A stretch of DNA of 64,000 nucleotides from Aquaspirillum sp. LM1 (GCF_002002905.1 NZ_CP019509.1:3281001-3345000), one strand, 5' to 3'. Counted from the first letter of the stretch, positions 52,260 to 62,016 are shown. Translations and numbers: made by a program. Notes: generated by a model not told the origin, from the letters alone.

Positions 52260-54824
52260 ATGGACGTATCTCGTATCCGCGCCCTGCGCGGCCCCAATCT
52301 GTGGAGCCGGCACACGGCAATCGAAGCCATTGTGTCGTGTGCAACGGCAGAATGCGCCATCAGCGATCTGCCCGGCTTTGAAGCCGGCCTGCGCGCCCGC
52401 TTTCCGGCCATTGGCGAACTGGGCCACCGGGGCCAGGCGTCGATGGCCGACGCACTGGAAGCCGCCGCGCTGGCGCTGCAGGCGCATGCCGGTTGCCCGG
52501 TCACCTTCAGCCGCACCTCGCCCACCATCGAACCTGGCGTGTTTCAGGTGGTCGTGGAATACAGCGAGGAAGCCGTTGGCCGGCTGGCGTTTGATCTGGC
52601 CCGCCAACTGTGCCAGGCCGCGCAGGACAACGCCCCCTTCAACCTGGACGCCGCGCTGACCCAGCTGCGCGACCTGGACGAAGACGTGCGTCTGGGCCCG
52701 AGCACCGGAGCCATTGTCAGCGCCGCCGTGACACGCGGCATTCCGTTCCGTCGCCTGACCGATGGCAGCCTGGTGCAGTTTGGCTGGGGCAGCCGCCAGC
52801 AACGCATCCAGGCGGCGGAAACCAGCCGCACCAGCGCGATTGCCGAGTCCATCGCCCAGGATAAAGAACTGACCAAGATGCTGCTCGAATCCGCTGGCGT
52901 GCCAGTGCCCACCGGGCGCTCGGTGAGCGACGCCGAGGATGCCTGGGCCGCCGCCTGCGAGCTGGGCGGGCCGGTGGTGGTCAAGCCACGCGACGGCAAC
53001 CAGGGCAAGGGCGTGGCGGTGAACATCGCCACCCGCGAAGAAGTGATGGCCGCTTATGCCGTGGCGGTCGAGTTCCGCGACGATGTGATGGTGGAGCGCT
53101 ACCTGCCCGGCCACGATTACCGCCTGCTGGTGATCGGCAACCAACTGGTGGCTGCCGCCCGGCGCGACCCGCCGCAAGTGATTGGCGACGGCGAGCACAC
53201 CATTCGCGAGCTGGTGGAAATCGTCAACCGCGACCCGCTGCGCAGCGACGGCCACGCCACCTCGCTGACCAAAATCCGTTTTGACGACATTGCCCTGGCC
53301 ACCCTGGCCGGCCAGCATCTGCAAGCCACATCGGTGCCAGCGCGCGGCCAGCGGGTGATCCTGCGCAACAACGCCAACCTGAGCACCGGCGGCAGCGCCA
53401 CCGACGTGACCGATGATGTGCATCCGGACGTGGCCGCCCGCGCCGTGGCCGCCGCGCGCATGGTGGGGCTGGACATCTGCGGCGTGGACGTGATTTGCGA
53501 AACCGTGCTGAAACCGCTGGAAGAACAAGGCGGCGGCATTGTCGAAGTCAACGCCGCACCAGGCCTGCGCATGCACTTGTCGCCGTCGTTTGGCAAAGGC
53601 CGCGCCGTCGGTGAAGCCATTATCAACACCATGTTTGCGCCGGGCGACAATGGCCGCATCCCGGTGGTGGCGGTAGCCGGCACCAACGGCAAAACCACCA
53701 CCGTGCGCCTGATTGCCCACCTGCTGGGCAGCAAGGGCCTACGCGTGGGCATGACCAACTCCGATGGCGTATACATCCAGCGCCGGCGCATCGACACCGG
53801 CGACTGCTCCGGCCCGCGCAGCGCACGCAATGTGCTGATGCACCCGGAAGTGGACGCCGCCGTATTTGAAACCGCCCGGGGTGGCGTGCTGCGCGAAGGC
53901 CTGGCTTTCGACCGCTGCGACGTGGCCGTGGTCACCAATATCGGCATGGGCGACCATCTGGGGCTGTCGTATATCAGCACCGTCGAAGACCTGGCTGTGG
54001 TCAAGCGGGTGATTGTGCAAAACGTCGCCCCCACCGGCATGGCCGTGCTCAACGCCGCCGACCCCAATGTGGTGGTGATGGCCAATAGCTGCCCCGGCGG
54101 CGTGACCTTCTTTGCCAACGACCGCAACCACCCGGTGATGGCCACCCATCGCGCCCAGGGCCACCGCATTGTTTACGTGGAAGACGGCCAGATCGTCGCC
54201 GCCCAGGGCGAAATGCGCCACCGCATCGCCCTGACCGAAATTCCGCTCACCCAGGGTGGGCGCATCGGTTTTCAGGTGGAAAACGCCATGGCCGCCGTCG
54301 CCGCTGCCTGGGCGCTGGGGCTGGAATGGCCGGTGGTACACGCTGGCCTGGCCTCGTTCATCAACGACGCCGCCACCGCGCCGGGCCGCTTCAACACCTT
54401 TAGCTACAAAGGCGCGATGGTCATCGCCGACTACGGCCACAACCCCGACGCCATGCTGGCACTGGTGCAGGCCATCGACAACCTGCCCAGCGAGCGCCGC
54501 AGCGTGGTGATCAGCGGCGCCGGCGACCGCCGCGACGAAGACATCCGCGAGCAAACCCGGATTCTGAGCGCCGCGTTTGATTCGGTGATCCTCTACCAGG
54601 ACGCCTGCCAGCGCGGCCGCGCCGACGGCGAAGTGCTCGGCCTGCTGCGCCAAGGCCTGGAAGGCGCAGCGCGCACCCGCCACAGCGAAGAAATCCTCGG
54701 CGAATTCAACGCGATTGACCGCGCGCTGGAACAGCTCAAGCCGGGTGATTTGTGCCTGATTCTGGTCGATCAGGTGGAAGAAGCGCTGGCGCATATCGCC
54801 AAGCGGGTGGCGGAAGTGGGTTGA
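52260..54824 (+). CDS. cphA: Cyanophycin synthetase CphA
   Basis: 854 residues, starting MDVSRIRALRGPNLWSRHTAIEA as in classical CphA. It polymerises aspartate and arginine into the nitrogen store multi-L-arginyl-poly-L-aspartate. ATP-grasp part: AQDKELTKMLLESAGVPVPTG, VVVKPRDGNQGKGVAVN, GIVEVNAAPGLRMHL. Mur-ligase part: P-loop GTNGKTTT at 474-481, E537 in FETARGGVLREG, and the DYGHNPDAML motif, all canonical. No cyanophycinase gene is in the window. A strong terminator follows. Confidence 0.95.
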   Translation: MDVSRIRALRGPNLWSRHTAIEAIVSCATAECAISDLPGFEAGLRARFPAIGELGHRGQASMADALEAAALALQAHAGCPVTFSRTSPTIEPGVFQVVVEYSEEAVGRLAFDLARQLCQAAQDNAPFNLDAALTQLRDLDEDVRLGPSTGAIVSAAVTRGIPFRRLTDGSLVQFGWGSRQQRIQAAETSRTSAIAESIAQDKELTKMLLESAGVPVPTGRSVSDAEDAWAAACELGGPVVVKPRDGNQGKGVAVNIATREEVMAAYAVAVEFRDDVMVERYLPGHDYRLLVIGNQLVAAARRDPPQVIGDGEHTIRELVEIVNRDPLRSDGHATSLTKIRFDDIALATLAGQHLQATSVPARGQRVILRNNANLSTGGSATDVTDDVHPDVAARAVAAARMVGLDICGVDVICETVLKPLEEQGGGIVEVNAAPGLRMHLSPSFGKGRAVGEAIINTMFAPGDNGRIPVVAVAGTNGKTTTVRLIAHLLGSKGLRVGMTNSDGVYIQRRRIDTGDCSGPRSARNVLMHPEVDAAVFETARGGVLREGLAFDRCDVAVVTNIGMGDHLGLSYISTVEDLAVVKRVIVQNVAPTGMAVLNAADPNVVVMANSCPGGVTFFANDRNHPVMATHRAQGHRIVYVEDGQIVAAQGEMRHRIALTEIPLTQGGRIGFQVENAMAAVAAAWALGLEWPVVHAGLASFINDAATAPGRFNTFSYKGAMVIADYGHNPDAMLALVQAIDNLPSERRSVVISGAGDRRDEDIREQTRILSAAFDSVILYQDACQRGRADGEVLGLLRQGLEGAARTRHSEEILGEFNAIDRALEQLKPGDLCLILVDQVEEALAHIAKRVAEVG

Positions 54825-54882
54825 GGTCGGGAGAGGCGGCGGGCGGTGGGATCAAATACGCTGCCTGGGATGCCTGAAGAAA

Positions 54883-54922
54883 ATGACAAAGGCCACGCCG
54901 GAGACGGCGTGGCCTTTGTCAT
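54883..54922. terminator. Bidirectional terminator between cphA and the TPR gene
   Basis: ATGACAAAGGCCACGCC pairs perfectly (17 bp) with GGCGTGGCCTTTGTCAT around a 6-base loop, in the gap between convergent genes. A-rich and T-rich flanks make it suitable for both strands. Confidence 0.8.
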
Positions 54923-54931
54923 CTATGGCGC

Positions 54932-56404
54932 TCAATTAGCGGCGGGCGGGATGGGCAAGCCGAGTTTGCGCATGCTGGCCTCAATAGCCGCCACATCCGC
55001 CAACTGGAGCTGACGAGCGGCTTGTAAGACTTGAGCGAACAACTCAGCAGCGCGAGTGCGGTCGCAGTCGGTGTTGCGTTGCCAAAGCAAAATAGCGATA
55101 TTGGCACGGGCAATAGTTTTCCCACGAATATCGCCCAGTTGCTCGTACACCGGCAAAACTTCTTGCTGGAGAATACGCAAGGCTTCGTCGAGCTGGCCGC
55201 GCTGAGTCAAAATATCGGCAATCTTACCCCGCGTCACTGCACGCTCACGAATATCCCCCCGTCGCTCGAATACCGGTAATACTTCTTGCAGATGAATGCG
55301 CAAAGCTTCGTCAAGCTGGCCGCTCAGGGTCAAAATATCGGCAATCTTGCTATGCGCCACCGCACGCTCACGAACATCGCCCAGTTGCTCGAACATTGGC
55401 AGCACTTCCTGCTGGCGAATGCGCAAGGCTTCGTCGAGCTGGCCACGCATGGTCAAAATATCGGCAATCTTGCCCTGCGTCACCGCACGCGAACGAATAT
55501 CGCCCAGTTGCTCGTACACTGGCAACTGTTCCTGCTGGAGAATGCGTAAGGCCTCGTCGAACTGGCCGCGCTGCTGAAAAATGTTGGCAATGCGCCCTTG
55601 CGTCACTGCGATACTGTACATATCGCCCAGCGCCTCCTGCAAGCGCAGCACATGCTGCTGATAGGCCGCCAGCGCCTGCTCCCACCAACCTTGCGAAGTG
55701 TAGATATCCCCCAACTCCCCCCACAAACGCCAAGCTAATTCCGGTTCCATCTCTCCTTGCAGCCAGTCGCGCAATTCGGCAATCCGTTTGCCGGCTTGCA
55801 CTTGCGTCGGGCGTTTTTGATAGCAATCAAATTGTGGCTGCCATTCCTCTGCTCGTAGGGGCATCGGCGTTGGTTCTGTGCTGAACACATACACCCCAGC
55901 ACGCCAGGCCCACCAATCCGGGGCGAGGGTGAGCAGTTGCTGGATGCCGTCGGCGTCCAGCCACAGCAACAGGCGGCGGGGGACGTGTTCGGCGATGCGT
56001 TCGCGGCGGATGTTCAGCGCGTCCCAGCGGCCAGGCCGCTGTTCGGCGTCCAGCCAGGCGCGTGCGCCCAGGCAGTGGATGACTTGGCTGCGCTCGGCCA
56101 GTTGCCGCAGCTGTATTTCCAGCGCGGCCACGTCGCTGGGAACGTCGTCGGCTGGCTGGGCGGCAGTGTGCAGGGTGAGGGTGGCGGCGTGCAGGCCGGC
56201 GGCGTCCAGCACCGGGTTCAGGCAGTCCAGCTGTTGGCGGCGCAAGCGCTCGTCGCGGCAATCCAGCAGCAGCAGCTGAAAATCCGGGCCATACACCAGT
56301 TTTTTGCTGAGCCGTTTGAATTCAGCAAATTGCGCGGTATTCAGCTGTTGCGCAACGGTGGAAATCGCGCGCTGGATGGCAAAGCGCCGGGCGTCGTCGC
56401 TCAT
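54932..56404 (-). CDS. TPR-like repeat protein, partner of the Schlafen/ATPase gene
   Basis: 490 residues, no signal peptide. The N-terminal ~200 residues (FAIQRAISTVAQQLNTAQFAEFKRLSKKLVYGPDFQLLLLDC...) contain alternating strand/helix with APDWWAWRAGVYVF and match nothing I know. From ~272 come four near-identical 41-residue TPR-like units of the form ADILTxRGQLDEALRIxQQEVLPxxEQLGDxRERAV. The kinesin-light-chain-type spacing suggests a peptide- or protein-binding solenoid. The start overlaps the upstream stop in ATGA, so the two proteins are made together. Confidence 0.8.
   Translation of the reverse strand: MSDDARRFAIQRAISTVAQQLNTAQFAEFKRLSKKLVYGPDFQLLLLDCRDERLRRQQLDCLNPVLDAAGLHAATLTLHTAAQPADDVPSDVAALEIQLRQLAERSQVIHCLGARAWLDAEQRPGRWDALNIRRERIAEHVPRRLLLWLDADGIQQLLTLAPDWWAWRAGVYVFSTEPTPMPLRAEEWQPQFDCYQKRPTQVQAGKRIAELRDWLQGEMEPELAWRLWGELGDIYTSQGWWEQALAAYQQHVLRLQEALGDMYSIAVTQGRIANIFQQRGQFDEALRILQQEQLPVYEQLGDIRSRAVTQGKIADILTMRGQLDEALRIRQQEVLPMFEQLGDVRERAVAHSKIADILTLSGQLDEALRIHLQEVLPVFERRGDIRERAVTRGKIADILTQRGQLDEALRILQQEVLPVYEQLGDIRGKTIARANIAILLWQRNTDCDRTRAAELFAQVLQAARQLQLADVAAIEASMRKLGLPIPPAAN
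55080..55595 (-). repeat. 123-bp tandem coding repeats inside the TPR gene
   Basis: Landmark CAAAATATCGGCAATCTT recurs at 55208, 55331 and 55454, a 123-base period equal to 41 codons. The copies remain very similar at the DNA level, including silent positions, which implies recent duplication or ongoing homogenisation. Copy number may vary between strains. Confidence 0.85.
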
Positions 56405-59064
56405 GGCTGGGCCAGCGCCTGCTGGGCGCGGTGATAGCCTTCCAGCGTGCGCACCACCGGATGGCTGCGCCGCCAGCTGCCGTCGTTGTATTCCAGCAGC
56501 GCCAGTTTATACAGCAGTTGCTGGATGGCTTCGGTGTTGCCGTCATGCTGAGGGGTGGTGTCCAGCTGCGCCAGAATCGTGTAGTCGTCCGGGCTGAGAA
56601 AGCGCCGGTAATCCGCCGCCAGCAGTTTGACAGCGGCGTCCAGCACGGCGCGGTCGATCAGTTCATCATCCGCCACTTCGCAGCACAAGCCCAGCAGGCG
56701 CAACAGCTCGCGCGGGTGGCCGCCGCAATAGCCAATCAAATCGTCAATCAAGGCCGGCTCGGCAAACAGCGCCAAGTCAATGCGCCGGGCCAGCAGTTCG
56801 CGCAGCGCCGTCCAGCCCGCCTCGCAGCGCGCGCCGTCGCGCTCGTGCAGCTTGATCATCGGCAACACCAAGTCTTGTAGCTTGCCCACCAGCTTGCCGG
56901 AGTATTTCAGGTGCAGCGGCGCGGTGTAGATGACAAAGGCGTCAATCGCCAGCAGTTGCTCGGCGTCGTGGATAAAAAACTGCTCGGTGTCGTCGCCGCG
57001 CAGTTTGTCGGTGCCGTCAATTACAAAGGCAATGCGCGTGCGCTGGCCGCGCGCGCCGCTGAGCTGGGTTTCCAGCTCGCGCAACAGGGTGTTGAAGTGC
57101 TCGGCCAGGGTGGTAAAGCGGTTGCGCACCTCCTGCCGCCATTGTTCTTTATAACTGGCCCCGGTTTTGGCCGAGGCGGTGATTTTGGCCAATACCTTGG
57201 CGATCACCCCCAGGCTGATTCCAGCGCTCAACTCGCCCTTGATTTCGTGATTCAGCGTGCTTTCGCATTCATGCACCACCCGGTTGAACCAGTCGTGCAG
57301 CGGCTGCAAGGTGGCGGCCGGCACCACGCAGCCATCGGCGCTCAGGCGCTCGACCAAGGCTTCGGCCATGGCCAGCAGCACTTCGCTGTATTGCAGGTTG
57401 TTGCGGTCCAGCCGGCTGAGCACATCCACTTCCACGCCATAGATAAAGCCGCTGTCGGCCAGCGCGCGGGCGTATTGGCGCAGCTCGGTGGTTTTGCCGC
57501 TGCCGACATGGCCAAAAAACAGCACATGGGCGCTGGCCGGCGGCAAGAATTTGTGTTGTTTAAAGTCGCAACCCAGTTTTCTGGTCAGCCGGCTTAACGT
57601 GTGCTGGCTGCCGCGCGCCTCACGGGTGTCCACATAGCGCGGGTCATCAGCGCTGAGCGCGTCTTCGTAGTGCAGGGATTGCAGGACTTCCAGCAGCGAG
57701 GTGGGCAGGGTCATGGCGAATTCGAGGGAGGAGGGGGCAGGGGTTTCTCCGGCCTGGCTAAGTCGGGCAGCGTCTTGCAGCGCTTGCAAAGCCAGGTGTC
57801 CGGGGTGGATGGGCAAAGTAACGCGAAAATAACTGCGTTGTTCGGCGTCAAAATCAAACTGCGGAGGCGGCGAGCCATTGTCAGCCATGGCGCGGCGGAT
57901 TTTGGGCAGGCCGCTACCTCGGCCTTCGGCCAGTTTCAGCTCTTTGAGAAATTCGCCAATACGGCGGTTGCGCGCCGGCACAGGGGGCGCGGGTTTGTCA
58001 CTGTTCAGGTGTGCGGCGTCAATACCAGGCACCGGCCCAGGATAGCTGATGATTTCCATCCGGTCCGGGTAGAGATGCACCTTAATGGGCTCAGGAGCGT
58101 TGCTCTCGTAGCTGCGGTGATACACCGCGTTGGCCAGCGCCTCGCGCACCGCCAGCAACGGATAGCTAAGCTGATGGGTTGCCTGAGCTTGATCGTGCTT
58201 GTGAATAGTGCGCGCCGACAGGGTTTCCAGGTAGCTCAGGCAGTCGCGCAATTGTTCATGGATAGGGCTGTGAGCAAAACGGTGCTCATCCAGCACATTG
58301 CTGCCGGCTTCGCCAGCAAAGCGCGCCACTTCGATGCGCGCACCAGCAAACCAAATTTCCGGGTTCTGGCTGAAAAACAGCAAGCCGATATTGCGTGGAG
58401 CGTCGTGACCATTGACGGGTTCGGCAATGCGCAAATTGCGGTATAGCGTGCGGGTGTCGCGTTCTTCAAGCAATCCACTGCCGATATCGTGCAGAAATTC
58501 GCGCACCTTGGTTTCCCGCAGCTCATGCACACTGACATCACGGGCGCGCTGGTCGTCAAACGGCACCCGGGTAGTGAGGTGCAGCAGTTGGGTTTTCAGC
58601 GCAGGATCACGCTCGGCATCCACGGTGTCGGCACCCAGGCGGATGTAATATTTGCGCACCGCGCCTTTTTCACCGGATTCCGGCGCTTGGTGCGGACGCA
58701 TCTGGCTGCCCGGTGCCCACAACACCAGCAGGTGGCGATCTTCATGGCACTCGGGCGACATCACCGGGAAATACACTGGGTCGATGGTGTTGCAGCGACC
58801 GCGCAGCCAGTTCTGTGCGGCTTCCAGTTCTTCGATGCTCAATCCCTTGGCCGGCAGTTGTGCCTGGCCGTTACGCTCTGCCACACCAATCACCACATAG
58901 CCGCCATTGAGGTTTTGAAAATCATTGGCAAAGGCACATAGCGTGCGGACCACCTGCGGGCCGGTGGTTTTTTCATCCCAGGAGGCTTTGAACTCGACGC
59001 GCGCGGATTCGATATTGCGCCCGTACAGCAGGTCGTCCAGGTTGATGGGCAGAATCGACGGCAT
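56401..59064 (-). CDS. Schlafen/AlbA_2 + GHKL-like + P-loop ATPase fusion protein
   Basis: 887 residues. Residues ~10-165: AlbA_2/Schlafen-like domain with ESARVEFKASW (E19, E24, K26) and GGYVVIGV. Residues ~300-415: divergent RecG-like/HATPase module (VREALANAVYHRSYE, N312; LAEGRGSGLPKIRRAM). Residues ~450-880: P-loop ATPase with Walker A GHVGSGKT (518-525), Walker B IAFVIDGTDKL (678-688) and a winged-helix-like C-terminus (YCGGHPRELLRLLGLCCEVADDEL). AlbA_2 plus HATPase proteins usually end at ~450 residues; the added STAND/Orc-like ATPase half is unusual. Upstream start MPSILPINLDDLL. Confidence 0.82.
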   Translation of the reverse strand: MPSILPINLDDLLYGRNIESARVEFKASWDEKTTGPQVVRTLCAFANDFQNLNGGYVVIGVAERNGQAQLPAKGLSIEELEAAQNWLRGRCNTIDPVYFPVMSPECHEDRHLLVLWAPGSQMRPHQAPESGEKGAVRKYYIRLGADTVDAERDPALKTQLLHLTTRVPFDDQRARDVSVHELRETKVREFLHDIGSGLLEERDTRTLYRNLRIAEPVNGHDAPRNIGLLFFSQNPEIWFAGARIEVARFAGEAGSNVLDEHRFAHSPIHEQLRDCLSYLETLSARTIHKHDQAQATHQLSYPLLAVREALANAVYHRSYESNAPEPIKVHLYPDRMEIISYPGPVPGIDAAHLNSDKPAPPVPARNRRIGEFLKELKLAEGRGSGLPKIRRAMADNGSPPPQFDFDAEQRSYFRVTLPIHPGHLALQALQDAARLSQAGETPAPSSLEFAMTLPTSLLEVLQSLHYEDALSADDPRYVDTREARGSQHTLSRLTRKLGCDFKQHKFLPPASAHVLFFGHVGSGKTTELRQYARALADSGFIYGVEVDVLSRLDRNNLQYSEVLLAMAEALVERLSADGCVVPAATLQPLHDWFNRVVHECESTLNHEIKGELSAGISLGVIAKVLAKITASAKTGASYKEQWRQEVRNRFTTLAEHFNTLLRELETQLSGARGQRTRIAFVIDGTDKLRGDDTEQFFIHDAEQLLAIDAFVIYTAPLHLKYSGKLVGKLQDLVLPMIKLHERDGARCEAGWTALRELLARRIDLALFAEPALIDDLIGYCGGHPRELLRLLGLCCEVADDELIDRAVLDAAVKLLAADYRRFLSPDDYTILAQLDTTPQHDGNTEAIQQLLYKLALLEYNDGSWRRSHPVVRTLEGYHRAQQALAQP

Positions 59065-59199
59065 TGGGCATTCCTTGTGGTACGGGTGGGGTCAGTTCGT
59101 TCTGCGCAGAACCACCGCCTGGCTTGCGTCGGGAAGCAGCCAGACGCAGATAGTGCGGAAAACCAATCTACGCAGCCATCACCCGCAAGATGACGGTGT

Positions 59200-59224
59200 A
59201 AAAAAGACCGCCAGCGGGTGCGGT
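59200..59224 (-). terminator. Rho-independent terminator downstream of cheB
   Basis: On the minus strand ACCGC-ACCCGCTG-GCGGT is followed by CTTTTTTAC. It lies about 150 bases after the cheB stop and separates the chemotaxis transcript from the Schlafen/ATPase gene. The rest of the 59065-59371 gap shows only GCGGTTTTACCGC, a small palindrome at 59285-59297; the defence-like operon promoter must lie between 59065 and 59199. Confidence 0.75.
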
Positions 59225-59371
59225 TTCCTGGCAAGGGCGCACGAAATCACACTGGACGGGCAGAATCTAAACAATGGATTGTAGCGGTTTTACCGCACTT
59301 AGCGGGATACGCCCCGAGCCATCGCCATCTAAGCGACCATCACAGGTCAGCAGCACGACACCCCTGCCGCC

Positions 59372-60463
59372 TCAGCTCCGGCTAAACCGCCCAATCCCCT
59401 CGGCCATGCGCGCCAGCGGCAGCACTTCTGCTGCGCCGCCCAGGCGGATGGCTTCCTTGGGCATGCCAAACACCACACAGGAGGATTCGTCTTCGGCCAG
59501 GGTGTGTGCGCCGGCGTCGCGCATTTCCTTCAGGCCACGGGCACCGTCGTCGCCCATGCCGGTCATGATGATGCCCAGGGCATTGCCGCCGGCGCACTTG
59601 GCCACCGAGCGGAACAGCACGTCCACCGACGGTTTGTGCCGATTGACCAGCGGGCCATCGACCACGTCCACCACGTATTGCGCGCCATTGCGCTTGACCA
59701 TCATATGCCGGCCACCCGGCGCAATCAGCGCCAGGCCGGGCAGCACCCGGTCGCCGCTGCGCGCTTCGCGCACTTCGATCTGGCACAGGCCGTTCAGCCG
59801 CTGGGCAAACATGGCGGTAAATTTTTCGGGCATATGCTGCACCACCACCAGGCCGGGGCAGTCGGTGGGCAGGGCGGTCAGCACGGCTTCCAGCGCCTGG
59901 GTGCCGCCAGTCGAGGTACCAATCGCCACCAGCCGGTCGGTGGTGCGCCCCAGCGAGGCCGGGCCGGCGGGCAGGATCACGTCTGCCGACAGGCTGGGCG
60001 TGGGCTGCAGTATCGGGTTGGCCGGGCGGGGCCGGCTGCTGACACCGCCGCTGCTGGGGCGGGATTTGGCAGCGGCCTTGACCGCCTGGATGATGTCGTT
60101 GGCGGCGTTGTCCAGAAAAGCTTTCAGGCCAATTTTCGGCTTGGTGATCAGGCTGACTGCACCGGCAGCCAGCGCGTCAAGCGCCACTTGCGCGCCCTGT
60201 TCGGCCAGCGAGGAACAGATCACCACCGGGGTGGGCCGTTCGGCCATGATCCGGCGCAAGAAGGTCAGGCCGTCCATGCGTGGCATTTCCAGATCGAGCA
60301 CAATCACGTCGGGCCAGTTGGCTTTCATTTTTTCCAGGGCAAACAGCGGGTCGAGCGCCGACCCGATCACCTCGATGCCGGGGTCGCGCGACAGGGTTTG
60401 TGTCACCACCTGGCGCACCACGGCAGAATCATCCACCACCATGACTCGGATTTTGCGGCTCAT
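59372..60463 (-). CDS. cheB: Chemotaxis protein-glutamate methylesterase CheB
   Basis: 363 residues. Receiver domain ~1-125 with acidic pair D11-D12 and phosphoacceptor D57 ([11 protein letters not shown]); linker; methylesterase domain ~175-360 with catalytic S184 (IGTSTGGTQ), H210 ([10 protein letters not shown]) and D305 ([11 protein letters not shown]). It removes methyl groups from, and deamidates, chemoreceptors as the feedback arm of adaptation. The start overlaps the cheD stop by four bases. Confidence 0.96.
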   Translation of the reverse strand: MSRKIRVMVVDDSAVVRQVVTQTLSRDPGIEVIGSALDPLFALEKMKANWPDVIVLDLEMPRMDGLTFLRRIMAERPTPVVICSSLAEQGAQVALDALAAGAVSLITKPKIGLKAFLDNAANDIIQAVKAAAKSRPSSGGVSSRPRPANPILQPTPSLSADVILPAGPASLGRTTDRLVAIGTSTGGTQALEAVLTALPTDCPGLVVVQHMPEKFTAMFAQRLNGLCQIEVREARSGDRVLPGLALIAPGGRHMMVKRNGAQYVVDVVDGPLVNRHKPSVDVLFRSVAKCAGGNALGIIMTGMGDDGARGLKEMRDAGAHTLAEDESSCVVFGMPKEAIRLGGAAEVLPLARMAEGIGRFSRS

Positions 60464-60978
60464 GACAACGGGTCTCCCAGGGAAGCATAACGGTCAGGGC
60501 GGGCCAGCCACACATCGCCGCTCCACAGTTCAAATACCAGCTTGCGGTGCGCGTTGCCGCCCACATGTTCGGCAATCAGCGCCATGCCGGCCTGGGCCAG
60601 CAGGTCGCGGCCAATTTCGATATTGCGCCGACCAATGTCCATCACCCCGCCCATGGCGTTTTCAAACATATTGCCGCCGCCAAACAGCTTGGCCTGATAT
60701 TCGGCAGGGCGTGAGCCGGTTTCGCGGATGCGCGCCAGCAGCCATTCCATGGCTTCGTCGCCATAGCGGCCACACAGCGGCCCGTTCGGGCGCTGGCGAT
60801 TGGGCAGCATGTAATGGCACATGCCACCCACTGCCAGCCGGGGATGCCAGACCGTGATCGACACGCACGACCCCAGCAAGGTAGCAATCCGGGTATTGCC
60901 GCCGCCAAAGTAAAACTCGCCAGGATGCAAGAACACCGTGCGGGGATCGGTCAGGCTGTCGGCCATGGGAGCAAACAT
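60460..60978 (-). CDS. cheD: Chemoreceptor glutamine deamidase CheD
   Basis: 172 residues with catalytic C38 and H55 in [27 protein letters not shown] and the conserved KLFGGGNMF. CheD deamidates specific glutamines in chemoreceptors and can work with CheC, which is absent here. Start MFAPMADSL at 60978 is one base after the cheR stop; the second ATG at 60966 is possible. It is translationally coupled between cheR and cheB. Confidence 0.94.
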   Translation of the reverse strand: MFAPMADSLTDPRTVFLHPGEFYFGGGNTRIATLLGSCVSITVWHPRLAVGGMCHYMLPNRQRPNGPLCGRYGDEAMEWLLARIRETGSRPAEYQAKLFGGGNMFENAMGGVMDIGRRNIEIGRDLLAQAGMALIAEHVGGNAHRKLVFELWSGDVWLARPDRYASLGDPLS

Positions 60979-60979
60979 G

Positions 60980-61795
60980 TCAATGTGCGCCAGACAGACG
61001 ATAAATGGTGGGCTTGACCAGCTGCACCCGCTCGCTGACGTTCTGCAGGGTTTCGGCGTGGCCGATAAACAGGGTGCCGCCAGGCTTGAGCCGGCTCAGC
61101 ACGTTGTCCACCACCCGGCGCTTGGTTTCCAGATCAAAGTAAATCATCACGTTTCGCAAGAAAATCACGTCAAACCGGCCAATATCCGGCAGCGGGGCCA
61201 ATAGATTAGCGGGTAAAAAGTGGGTGCGCTGCACCAGATGCGTCATCACCCGCATCGAGCCAGCCTGGCTGCGCACGCCGCGCAGGCAGTATTTTTTCAG
61301 CAGGGCAGGCGGAATCTCAGTCGAGCGCTCAATTGGATACACCCCCAGCCGGGCCTGGGCCACCACCCGGTGGCTGATGTCGGTGCCGACAATTTCCCAG
61401 GCCGCGTCGCCAAATTTTTCTGCCAGCTCAAACGCCAGGGTATAGGCTTCCTCGCCGGTGGAGCTGGCGGCGCTCCAGGCGCGAAATGGGGTACCGGCAG
61501 GATGGTGCGGCAGCACTTGCTCGCGCAGAAACACAAAATGCTGCGGCTCGCGAAAGAAATGGGTTTCGTTGGTGGTCAGCAGATCAATCATCCGCTGCAG
61601 CTCCACCTCGCCGCCCGCGCGGGACACCCGGTCAAAATACTCACCAAACGAGTCGATTTCCAGCTCACGCAGGCGTCGTCCCAGCCGGCCAATCAGCAGC
61701 GGTTGCTTGTTATCGGCCAGATGAATGCCGCTCTGCTGATACAGCAGGCGACGAAAACGCTCAAAATCGGCAGTCGAAATCGTGTCCAGCGCCAT
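60980..61795 (-). CDS. cheR: Chemotaxis protein methyltransferase CheR
   Basis: 271 residues. N-terminal helical domain ~1-80 (FERFRRLLYQQSGIHLADNKQPLLIGRLGRRLRELEI), then a SAM-binding fold with WSAASSTGEEAYTLAFEL, IVGTDISHRVVAQARLGVY and FDVIFLRNVMIYFDLETK. It methylates chemoreceptor glutamates. ATG 61795 follows GGGAGG; the frame runs 61 codons further upstream through a terminator, which is not credible. Confidence 0.95.
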   Translation of the reverse strand: MALDTISTADFERFRRLLYQQSGIHLADNKQPLLIGRLGRRLRELEIDSFGEYFDRVSRAGGEVELQRMIDLLTTNETHFFREPQHFVFLREQVLPHHPAGTPFRAWSAASSTGEEAYTLAFELAEKFGDAAWEIVGTDISHRVVAQARLGVYPIERSTEIPPALLKKYCLRGVRSQAGSMRVMTHLVQRTHFLPANLLAPLPDIGRFDVIFLRNVMIYFDLETKRRVVDNVLSRLKPGGTLFIGHAETLQNVSERVQLVKPTIYRLSGAH

Positions 61796-61927
61796 ACGGC
61801 GGCTCCCTCCCGACGGGGTCCAGTGCCTTGACCAACCACATTGGCCAGGGGAAACGAACAGTGTGCCTGATTTTAGGACAAATGGGAAATGGCATGCGCA
61901 GGAAACCCGGCCTGTCCGGGCAAAACC

Positions 61928-61961
61928 AACGGCCCGCCAGGCACAAGGCCGGCGGGCCGTT
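61928..61961 (-). terminator. Terminator between cheW and cheR
   Basis: AACGGCCCGCC pairs perfectly with GGCGGGCCGTT around a 12-base loop; on the minus strand GGTTTTGC follows. It should end the mcp-cheW transcript, so cheR-cheD-cheB needs its own promoter in 61796-61927. Confidence 0.75.
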
Positions 61962-62016
61962 AGGGAAAGGTCACACACGCAGCGTGCCGGTCAGACGGCG
62001 TGCTGGGGGCCACGCC

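Noticed and set aside
55080-55595. Regular repeats that might suggest a CRISPR array
   Set aside because: The 123-base units have no short repeat/spacer alternation and are in frame within a TPR-like protein.
59274-60857. 527-codon plus-strand frame opposite cheB and cheD
   Set aside because: Ser/Arg/Pro-rich shadow; the minus-strand frames carry complete catalytic motifs.
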